Shown here: positions 21,010-30,075 of the stretch, piece after piece
Numbering within the stretch: position 1 is the stretch's first letter
Layout: every line of letters begins with the position of its first letter
Assembly: GCA_022925895.1 (NCBI GenBank)
Contig: JAKSYS010000463.1
Coordinates: 1 to 50,550, forward strand
Direction: 5' to 3'
Length of the DNA: 50,550 bases
Source of the DNA: Fragilaria crotonensis
Taxonomy: Eukaryota > Bacillariophyta > Fragilariophyceae > Fragilariales > Fragilariaceae
Notes under the pieces: model-generated
The model's input: the letters and a program-made list of their open reading frames with translations, nothing else
Told to the model about the DNA's origin: nothing
Database searches by the model: none
Made by a program: the position numbers and the translations under genes

Positions 21010-23058
21010 TTAACTGTTACTAGGTTTGCTTGAAACGTCCACAACTCTTCCCACGAGGCAGATGTTTCGCGTTGAATACTGAATAGGAAAGCTCTTAATA
21101 TCAATCAGGCAATTCGGTGACTTGCGAGACACGGCATCAGCTCGCACCGCACAGATGGTATGTATGGCTTCGCTGCTCAGTGCGGCATCACCTTGGACTT
21201 CGGCCAGGTACTTCAATGCCCACCACTCCGATGATGGAATATCGAGAAAGTCCTCAACTTTTTCTCCCGTTCCTGGTATACTCAAAGTAGGATTTGAAAG
21301 AAAGCAACATGGGCAAATGACAAATCCAGCCTCGTGTTGAATGGCATGAGCCAACGCAACATCACTCAAATGACCGCAAGCGTGGAGGGCCACCACAATA
21401 TCCATCTTCTGGTCCAGAAATTGAGTCCGACTGGCATCGGCAACTTGGTACTGGACGGACAAGTTGAGACGTTTCGCACGCATTGCGCCATTGTGGATGG
21501 CACCGTGTGCAATGTCGACCACATGCACTTGCACATGATCTCCCAAGGACTGTGCCAAATAATTGGCAAGTTTGCCTTTGCCTCCGCCCACGTCCAGAAT
21601 GTGCAGAGTGCGTTTGCCAAAGTCTGTGTGTGACCTGGCGACCTGAGCTATTTCTTGTACCATCCACTCCAATTGTGGTCGTTTCTTGCGTTGCCAGCGG
21701 CTTCCAGGGAGACCGCTTTGCAGCAAGGATTTGGAGTCAACTTGAGGGACAGGTGACGGTTGCAAAGGCCACCGAGTTCTTCGGTCACTATGCTGTCGTA
21801 GAATATTAACAATCTCGGGCGAAAGATCAGCAGATCGAGATTCAATTGACTGCAGCTTGACTGACAGTCGATTAGCTTGCCATTGCCGGGCAGTGAGGTC
21901 ATCCATCTCGGAAAGCTCCTCAGCCTCTGCAACTGAGATATGGAGCGCCTCGGCAGCCTCCTCCACTGACAGCTTTCCCTCATAGAGTACGTCCAAGAGA
22001 TATCGAAGTGTTAGTGGTCGCCATGAAGCCCGCACTAGGCGAGCTTCTTTTACCCACAACGTCGACACCTGTCCTGCCCTCGGGCTGTCTACCAAGATGC
22101 CTGACATCCACACGCAAAATCCATTGGTTAGCAGCTGACCATACGTCTCTGCATTGTCAAACACATCAGGATGCAGGATACATTCCAGGCGCTGCATGCC
22201 AATCGCGTCGACCTCAGTCGTATTGGTCGACACCGACTTGAACTCATCCACTAGACTGACTACAGTGATTTTGTCGGCGAAGCGTCTACGATTCTGCACA
22301 AGTCCCATCGTCGAAATCGCGACAGGGGTAGAAAGTTGGAGTGTCTCTTGTACTGAGACTGTTTCGTTAACAGAAGAGACATCCATGGATGCTTCCTGAG
22401 GCGGGTGAACAAGTCTTTGGGGAGAACTGCTCTGTTTCTTGCCGATCATTCGTTGAAGGTCTTCCGACAGAGGAGGCATACCGAGAAGTATTGACTTTGC
22501 CAACGCACTAGGCGGTTGATCATTGTCGAGCTGGTGACTCAATGATTTCGTTAAAGTATCTTCAGACAGAAACGATGCTTTTGCGACCTCGTCCATCGGC
22601 AAATCGCCAGTAGCTGCCAAGGATAGGATTGCTCGGATGTGTTGTGGTTGCCTTGGCAATTCGAGGAGACGCATGTTTTGAATGAGAAGTACAGCTTCCC
22701 CCGGATTCTTCGTAGGAGCAGCTTTCCCTTCCAGCGAAATAAGAGCTCCAGGAAGTATGCTCTTTCGGCATCCATGGTAGCGTGATCCTTCGTAGAATTC
22801 TTTCCGAAGGAGTGCTTGACACACGTCCAACTCCGGATGACTGACCAAATCAACAAATGCGAGTGCGTTACCAAAGGAGCGCTTGGAACAGACATACCCT
22901 TCGAATCGAATTGTCTCTTGACCATTGGTTGCTAACAGCGAGTCATGCAGTCGCTGTGTTATTGAGCTGCCAACAGCAGTGTACAACGACGAATGGCGAC
23001 GAGCGATTCTTGAGGCTGGATGTCGCAGGAGAAGCAGAAAGAAGACGGGGATGTTCAT
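21010..23058 (-). CDS. Methyltransf_32-type methyltransferase with N-terminal OB-like repeats
   Basis: Intact 682-codon gene starting at ATG 23058. The C-terminal half is a class I SAM-dependent methyltransferase: KKRPQLEWMV (458-467), glycine-rich SAM loop ILDVGGGKGKLANYLA (487-502), VHVVDIA (acidic ribose-binding residue), VVALHACGHLSDVAL (555-569) and ICPCC (581-585). The ALHACG...D and CPCC pattern is that of the METTL25/GSTCD-like family. The N-terminal half holds two related segments, RFEGYVCSKRSFGNALAFVDL (51-71) and GLVQNRRRFADKITVVSLVDE (252-272), that look like OB folds of the tRNA-anticodon-binding kind, each followed by a helical part. This suggests an RNA substrate. The first 25 residues are hydrophobic then Arg-rich, so organelle import is possible. 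Substrate unproven. Confidence 0.8.
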   Translation of the reverse strand: MNIPVFFLLLLRHPASRIARRHSSLYTAVGSSITQRLHDSLLATNGQETIRFEGYVCSKRSFGNALAFVDLVSHPELDVCQALLRKEFYEGSRYHGCRKSILPGALISLEGKAAPTKNPGEAVLLIQNMRLLELPRQPQHIRAILSLAATGDLPMDEVAKASFLSEDTLTKSLSHQLDNDQPPSALAKSILLGMPPLSEDLQRMIGKKQSSSPQRLVHPPQEASMDVSSVNETVSVQETLQLSTPVAISTMGLVQNRRRFADKITVVSLVDEFKSVSTNTTEVDAIGMQRLECILHPDVFDNAETYGQLLTNGFCVWMSGILVDSPRAGQVSTLWVKEARLVRASWRPLTLRYLLDVLYEGKLSVEEAAEALHISVAEAEELSEMDDLTARQWQANRLSVKLQSIESRSADLSPEIVNILRQHSDRRTRWPLQPSPVPQVDSKSLLQSGLPGSRWQRKKRPQLEWMVQEIAQVARSHTDFGKRTLHILDVGGGKGKLANYLAQSLGDHVQVHVVDIAHGAIHNGAMRAKRLNLSVQYQVADASRTQFLDQKMDIVVALHACGHLSDVALAHAIQHEAGFVICPCCFLSNPTLSIPGTGEKVEDFLDIPSSEWWALKYLAEVQGDAALSSEAIHTICAVRADAVSRKSPNCLIDIKSFPIQYSTRNICLVGRVVDVSSKPSNS

Positions 23059-23363
23059 AGTACCTGCGCCACTTAAAAGGGCATGAGAAGGCTCTTCGAA
23101 AGATGGTCACTGTTAGGCGCAAGGGGAAAGGAGCAGGATCATGGTCCCTTGGTGCGGCGATGGTTCGTTCACGAAAAATTGAACGATGGCTTTCGGGGCT
23201 TGGGGCCATCAACGACCACGAACATACCCGACGACGACACGACCAACGAGCTTTGTACAGGAATTTAATCACAGTGGTAGTACTCCAGTTGTAGTTAGCA
23301 GTTGGCAGTATGTAGAGTATGCATAGCATAAGCAAAGGGAGCCCACTGGGCCTATTCACCTAT
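23059..23363. other. Upstream region of the methyltransferase gene
   Basis: Probable promoter and leader of the minus-strand methyltransferase gene. The Copia element inserted 305 bp upstream of its start codon. No distinct promoter element is recognised. Confidence 0.5.
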
Positions 23364-23557
23364 TGTTTAATGCTGGTCGTACTGTCTACTGTACTATCGG
23401 TGGGTCATTATATCGATCCGGACTCGTGATTCAGTCATTATGTGAACGTAACGTGTATCTTTATATATTATATTATAATATTGTTTTAACCTGTTGTTAT
23501 TGATCTTCTTGCTTGTGTGGTAAGTGTTTCTTTGGACATGACGGCTTATCTTAAACA
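23364..23557 (+). repeat. 5' LTR of Copia element
   Basis: 194 bp, TGTTTAA...TTAAACA, identical to 29672-29865. It contains an AT-rich run (tatatattatattataatat) that could be the TATA region of the element's promoter. Confidence 0.97.
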
Positions 23558-23570
23558 GTTTATCAGACCC
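23558..23570 (+). other. Candidate primer-binding site
   Basis: GTTTATCAGACCC follows the 5' LTR directly. It resembles, but does not match, the TGGTATCAGAGC initiator-tRNA site of many Copia elements. The priming tRNA is not determined. Confidence 0.4.
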
Positions 23571-23907
23571 AGTGAATTGAGAAAGATATGAGAACGAGGA
23601 GTTGCGTTTTGAAAAGACGACACCCATGTGTTGCCATCCCTCGGATAAACGGACGAGGTGATGCTATGACATGGCATTGTATGAGCGATTAAGGTAGGCC
23701 ACCGTCATGGGGTCGCTCAGCCGGTCATAGAGCATTGGTCTGGGTTCCAGCCTTTGCGTTTGTACGTACAAGCCAGAGACGGATCATCTCTTGGCGCGAT
23801 GTTGACTCCCATGGTCACGGCGGTCACAATATGTTGTCCGAAATCGCTGGTATTCGCACGCACGTAGGAGTGGTATTGACACCCTCTCGTAAATTGACAC
23901 AGACATC
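23571..23907 (+). other. Copia 5' leader
   Basis: Non-coding leader between the primer-binding site and the gag ATG. It probably carries packaging signals. No gene was seen. Confidence 0.5.
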
Positions 23908-25486
23908 ATGGCAGAAATTCCCATCGTCGTTGATCTTGAAGCGATGTTCCCTGGGTTGGAACATCAGCCGATGCGTTTTATTCTTCACGTGTGTGGATTG
24001 AGGGATATCCCCTCCCAAACTCGACTTATTGAGTATGAAGGGTTGGAGTCTGTTGAGGAGCTAGCCAACTATACGGATTCTGAGTTGGACTCCATGGCGG
24101 ACCGCAATTCTAAACGTTCCCCTGCGGCTACTAGAGTTTTGATGGGTTTAGCTCGCACAAAGAAGTTGAAGGCAGTCAAGTTCTGGGTTAACAAGAAACT
24201 CCGCGAGGATGCTCCATGTGATCTAACGGAGTTGAATGATGCCAAGATTGCCCAACTCATTCGTGAAATGTCCTTGGTTAAGGAAGGCAAGGAGTCTGAC
24301 TCAAAGCTGTATTATCCTGACGCGTTTAACGCAAGTGATTATAAGAATTGGATAAAGAAAGTGACAAATTATCTTGACTCGAGGAAGGGTAAAGCTGGTG
24401 TGCCCTTGAGCTATGTTATTCGCCCTGCTGATGCCGATCCTAATGATGCGCCAGATGAGTATACTCGCACGTTATGGGCGGTATCGTTCGACACCCCGCA
24501 ATACATTGAAGACAATCGTGAGGTTTATCACTTGTTCAAAGACTTATTGACAAAGACAGACGGTGCAACCTGGTTTGAAAAGGTAAGCGATGGTGATGGA
24601 CGTGCCGCGCATTTGCTCTTACGCGAACATTATATTGGAGAGGCGCACGATATGAGGCGTGCAGCTTCGGCAAATGCGAAATTGGAAGCGCTTTTCTGGA
24701 AAAGTGAAGCTGCATTTCCATTCGAGAAATATTTAACCCGGATGAATGAGGCGTTCAAAGAATTGGAAGATGCAGGGCAGCCCATGTATGAGCAACAAAG
24801 GTACAGTTCCTTCTTCGCAGCATACGTTGTGACGATATTCAGGTTCAGACGACTATGGGAATTGTACGTGATAAGTACTTGGCTGATTTTGATGCCGCGT
24901 GTATCACACTTTCCCGAACGGTCTCGAGTCGATTCGCACTATCCGAACCAGGTAAGAACAACAAACGATCGATTGGTGCCACAACGTCGACCAAGTCTCG
25001 TGGAGGCGGCAGTCGTGGGAGTGGACGCTCCGGTAATCGCGGTGGCGGCCGTGGCGGTGGGGACAAAAGTTGAAAGTTGTAATGAACGGAGTTGATGTAT
25101 CCGATATCAATCGAAACTTTACAAGTGATGAGTGGGAGAAATTGAGAACATGTGGAGGCATTGCTTATATTCATCAGCGTCGTGAATACCTAGCCAATCG
25201 CGGTGGTTCGGGTCGCTTCGACGGCCGTGGAGGTGGTTATGGACGCGGTGGCGGCCGAGGATACGCGGACCGTGGCTCGTACGGCGGGCGCGGTGGCGGC
25301 CGATACACAAACGACAACCGTACAAGCGACCAGCCACGCGCGATTGCGGCGACCGCGGCAAATTCGTCAACAGAGGTCGTTGAATATGACGCTGATGCTC
25401 CGAATGCGCCGGCCCGTGCTCCGGCTGCTGGAGGTGATCGTGGTGGAAAAGCGGGTGCTCGATTCGGGCCCCGACGTGAGTATTGA
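23908..25486 (+). pseudogene. Copia gag with RGG-rich tail, frameshifted
   Basis: Starts at ATG 23908 (AEIPIVVDLEAMFPGLEHQP). The first 300 residues form the capsid-like part (YPDAFNASDYKNWIKKVTNYL, YIEDNREVYHLFKDLLTKT, AHLLLREHYIGEAHDMRRA). The frame changes near 24795 and continues as VQFLLRSIRCDDIQVQ and LADFDAACITLSRTVSS. It then has two glycine-arginine-rich stretches (GGGSRGSGRSGNRGGGRGGG; further RGG repeats at about 25200-25310), with another shift near 25068. FTSDEWEKLRTCGGIAYIHQ lies between them. No CCHC zinc knuckle is seen, so the RGG repeats may bind the RNA. The frame stops at TGA 25484-25486. Confidence 0.85.
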
Positions 25487-27345
25487 CTTGTATCCCCAAC
25501 ACCTTGCAAATGTGAGGTGCTGGGGCGATCTGTGGCGACGATTAAGACGGGCAGCAGGACTCGATCGATCAATGCAGTGAACCGTGGCGACGAGTTTAGA
25601 ACGGAGGAAGGTTATAATGCGCGTTGTGAAATGGATTCCCATGCAGATACGTGCGTTGCTGGGCCGAATTTCAAAATACTAGAGTATACCGGAGAGCAAT
25701 GTGACGTTTCGCCGTACACAAGTGATTATGATCCAATTACGAATGTTTCAGTGGTTAACGCAGCAACGGCCTTTACCGATGAGTCAAGTGGTGAGACTGT
25801 GATCTTGAGGTTTAATCAAGTGCTATGGTATGGAAGTCGAATGCGAATGAGCTTAATAAACCCAAACCAATTACGATATTATGGTGTGTCGGTCTCCGAT
25901 GATCCAACTGACAGTACGCGACCCTTTGGGATCACGATTGCGAACGTTGTGCATGTTCCGTTTAAAATGGACGGTACGACGGTATATTTCGAGACACGAG
26001 TGCCAACGCAGTACGAGTTGGAGAACTGTAAGACAATCCAAATGACCGATGACACGGTTTGGGAGCCATCCAGTGTAAGTATTGCAAACGTATCGGTTAT
26101 GTCATCGGATTTGCCTATTATCGAGATGTCAGAGCGCAGAAAGATTTCAGCAATGAGAATCCGAAACAATGACAATGTACTTCCGCCTGATGAATCATCC
26201 AATGACCTAATGCCCTATGATGATGCGACGTTCCTGAATCGGATGATAAGCAACGTCCGAGTGGCGACCTCGTATCGTGAGGCAAGTATTTCGTTTATTG
26301 GCAGCAAAGATCGACATTCGCGCGTCAACGCTGAAACGGTGGCGAGGAGGTTTAGATGTGGAATTGAAACTGCGCAGAAAACGTTGAAGACGACAACCCA
26401 GCGTGGCGTTCGCTACGCCATTCACCCTTTACACAGACGTTACAGAGTTGATCACTTGAACTTGCACAGACGAAGACTCGCCGACACCTTTTACATGGAT
26501 ACCTTGTTTTCAAAAGTAAAGTCATTGAACGGGATGGAATGTGCTCAACTAATAACAAATGGATCCTTTACTCGCGTTTACCCCATGGCGTCGAAGTCGA
26601 GTCACGATATCGCACAAGCACTAACTGAATTCATCGATGATGTGGGTGTTCCGGGGACTCTAATTTGCGATTTTGCCACAGAACAAACCGGTAAGAATAC
26701 GGAGGTTATGAAGGTAGTTCGACGCAACCAGATTCGGCTATTGCTCGCAGAAAAGGGCCGAGGAACGACACAGAACCATCGAGCTGAGACCGAAATTCGT
26801 GAGATCAAGACAAAATGGAAAACTCGAATGCGCGAGAATCAGGTTCCTTCGCGGCTATGGGATTATGGTTTAGTATACATCTCCGAGATTCAATCGTTAC
26901 TGGCACGTGGGCCAGATCAGCGACCGGGGATTGAGAAAATTCTTGGACAAACGGTTGATATCTCTGAATGGTTAGATTTTGATTTCTATGATCGCGTTTG
27001 GTATTGGGACCATCACAAAACTGACATGAATAATGAGCAAGCACGAATGGACGTTGGCTCGGTATCGCTCATCGTGTAGGGAGTGACATGACGTACTGGA
27101 TACTAACGCGAGCGGGCCACGTAATCGCAAGGTCAACTGTTCAACATATCACGGTAACTGACATGGCGATTGATGCAATTCGCGACCAAGTATCTGCTTT
27201 CGACAACGATCTTGCGATACGCATGAACGATGAAAATTTCCAACTTGATCATCCTAACCCCGTGTTCTACTTGCAAGACGACGTTCCTTTGAGGCTGACG
27301 CCGCTGACGATGATATTCCGCCCGATGCAGAATACGGGGACATGA
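25487..27345 (+). pseudogene. Copia pol: protease and integrase
   Basis: This continues in the same frame as gag after a single TGA. CEMDSHADTCVAG is the aspartic-protease active site (residues 38-50 of the 520-codon frame beginning at 25517). The integrase core has D328 in FYMDTLFSK, D385 in LICDFATEQTG and E424 in NHRAETEIREIKTKW, a correct D-D-E set. No clear HHCC zinc finger precedes it; HPLHRRYRVDHLNLH is the nearest region. The frame changes near 27040 to GRWLGIAHRVGSDMTYWILT, the domain linking integrase to RT. The products process the polyprotein and insert the cDNA. Confidence 0.88.
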
Positions 27346-29522
27346 ATCAGCCGGCGAAGCGAGACGCGGACGATATCGAGTTCGATTCGTTTGACCAGTA
27401 TTTGAATTCTGAATTCCTGGTTAATAATGACGGCGAGACAGCTATGGCTAGGGTCGTGAAGCGCGCGAGGATAACAACGGCAACCCGATTGGTAAGCGAC
27501 ATCCGAATCCATTGCTTGACACACGTGAGTATGAATGTGAACTGGAGGACGGGTCGTTGATGAGATACCATGCAAATGTGATTGCCGAAAATATTTTTGC
27601 GCAATGTGACGACGAAGGACGACGACATGCTGTACTTGCTGAAATTGTTGATCACAAAGCTGACAAGCGAGCGTTAAGAACCGATAATGGATATGTAACG
27701 ACAAAACGAGGGAGACGCGTGCCGAAAAAGACAACAAAGGTTGGAAAATCCTATGTCAATGGAAAGACGGATCAACTGACTGGGTAGATATGAGGTATGT
27801 GAAAGATTCAAACCCAATTGAACTGGCCGAATATGCTGTCGCGAATCGTATTCAAGAGGAGCCTGCATTCAAATGGTGGGTTTCCGAGACGCTACGAATG
27901 AGGAACAGGATTATTGGCAAGGTTAAGAGTAGGTATTGGAAGACGAGTCATAAGTATGGAGTCCGATTACCACATTCGGTTCAGGAAGCTTTACAAATCG
28001 ACAAAGAAACCGGAACAGACTTTTGGTGGAACGCAATTCAAAAGGAACTCAAGAAAGTAATGGTGGCATTCGAGTATGACGAAAGCGTGACCCCAGAACA
28101 AATTCGTGAAGGGTTGGCCAAAGGCAAGTATGTCGGGTTTCAGGAGATTAAGTGCCATATGATTTTTGACGTAAAAATGGACTTGACACGAAAAGCCCGC
28201 TTTGTCGCCGGAGGGCATATGACAGAACCACCGGCAAGTATTACGTACTCGAGTGTTGTCAGTCGTGACAGTGTGCGAATTGCTTTCATGTTAGCAGCAT
28301 TGAACGACCTTGACGTATTGGCATGTGACATCGGGAATGCTTATTTGAATGCGCCATGCCGAGAAAAGGTATGGTTTGTCGCTGGCCCTGAGTTTGGATC
28401 GAGACAAGGGACAGTGATCAGAATCGTAAGGGCTCTATACGGGCTCAAGTCGAGCGGGGCTTCTTGAGAGCAATGTTTAACAATTCAATTCGAGATATGG
28501 GTTTCCAGCCTTCCATCGCGGATCCGGACGTGTATCTCAGAGCCTTCGCAAAGCCGAACGGATACAAATATTATGAGTATATCCTTGTCTATGTTGATGA
28601 TGTTTTGATTATTTCGCATGCACCGGAAGAACATTTAAAAATCATACAGGCAAATTATGAATTGAATCCGGCAAGTATAGGACCTCCGAATCGGTATTTG
28701 GGTGCCGATGTGGAGAAGGTACAGAAGCCGGGTGATCCAACTGGTCGTGAGTACTGGTCGTTTTCTGCCAGAACATATGTCAAGAACGCGGTGAAGAATG
28801 TGAAATTATTGTTACAAGAAGAAGGACGAGGACTTAAGTCGACCGCTAAGACACCATTTCCGAGTTCGTCCTATCGGCCGGAGGTGGACACGACTGACGA
28901 ATGCAATAGACACGAGACATCGCGTATTATCTTCGACTCATCTGACCAGGTACCCTATGATCCGACATACCATCGTCCTGATTGGTCAGCGTTTTACGAG
29001 AACCTTGAGGAAGAATTACCGCCGAAGATGCCGGAACCCCTGGGTAAAGCGGTGACTATGCACGTGTTTGTCGACGCTAATCATGCTGGTAATGTCGTAA
29101 CACGACGATCACATACAGGAATCCTAATGTTCATTCAAAACTCACCCATTTTATGGTTAAGTCGGAGACAGAATACAGTGGAGACGTCAACGTTTGGAAG
29201 TGAATTTGTTGCAATGCGAACGGCTAGGGATCTCTGTATTGCAATGAGGTATAAATTGAGAATGTTTGGAGTGCCAATTGATGGTCCGGCTCAAGTTTAC
29301 TGCGATAATCAAGGAGTGGTCAAGAATACCAGTGTCCCAGAGTCGGTGCTATCAAAGAAACACAATGCGATAAATTACCATGCGGTACGAGAGGCAGTAG
29401 CAGCTGGAGTGTTACAAGTGCATAAAGAGGATACGCAGACAAACTTGGCGGATTTGTTTACGAAAGTACTTCATGCGGATCGACGAAAGGAGTTGATAAC
29501 TTCCATTTTGCACAATTTCTGA
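27342..29522 (+). pseudogene. Copia pol: reverse transcriptase and RNase H
   Basis: A polar linker (27342-27780, two frames) leads to WKILCQWKDGSTDWVDMRYV and PVE-type AEYAVANRIQEEPAFKWWV, typical of Copia just before the RT. The RT has MIFDVKMDLTRKARFVAGGH, VLACDIGNAYLNAP (motif A) and IRIVRALYGLKSSG. It shifts frame at about 28455, then shows ILVYVDDVLIIS with the catalytic YVDD at residues 43-46 of the last frame (28464-29522). RNase H follows: HVFVDANHAG, TFGSEFVAM, VYCDNQGVV and NLADLFTKVL give the D-E-D-D set. The end lies about 150 bp before the 3' LTR. Confidence 0.92.
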
Positions 29523-29671
29523 ATGCCCAAGGTTTCCACCGTTCGATTGTTTCGTTCGGTTCGGTACCTCCTGCGCGAGCATGACTCGTGGGCTACTACA
29601 TGCAGGTCGATGTTTTATTTTGTGAGGGTTCTTGCTATCATGCATACACACGACGTCCGGTTCGCGGGGAC

Positions 29672-29865
29672 TGTTTAATGCTGGTCGTACTGTCTACTGT
29701 ACTATCGGTGGGTCATTATATCGATCCGGACTCGTGATTCAGTCATTATGTGAACGTAACGTGTATCTTTATATATTATATTATAATATTGTTTTAACCT
29801 GTTGTTATTGATCTTCTTGCTTGTGTGGTAAGTGTTTCTTTGGACATGACGGCTTATCTTAAACA
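29672..29865 (+). repeat. 3' LTR of Copia element
   Basis: Identical to 23364-23557. It is preceded by GCGGGGAC, a weak polypurine tract. Confidence 0.97.
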
Positions 29866-30075
29866 CTATACCCTTCTTGTATACCAAAATGTCGAATTTC
29901 ATAAGTCGCTGGTTGGGCTTCACTTTTTAGGTTTTTATGATGAGCTGGACGATGTGCGCATATGGTATTGTCTTATTTAATGCACAGGATTCTCGGAGTA
30001 CAATATTCAACAACCCAGGCGATAAACATGTTTGTGTGAACTAAAGTTACATTCTTACTGACAAAGCGATGAGCA

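Larger units (their letters stand above)
23364..29865 (+). mobile_element. Copia-type LTR retrotransposon
   Basis: A 6502-bp element with 194-bp LTRs that I find identical base for base. Each LTR begins TGTTTAA and ends TTAAACA, a perfect 7-bp inverted terminus. A CTAT direct repeat flanks it (23360-23363 and 29866-29869), shorter than the usual 5 bp. Inside, in order, are gag, protease, integrase, reverse transcriptase and RNase H. Integrase before RT is the Copia order; it resembles diatom CoDi elements. Many frame changes make this copy non-autonomous as read. It lies between the methyltransferase and TPR genes and is in the opposite orientation to both. Confidence 0.95.
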
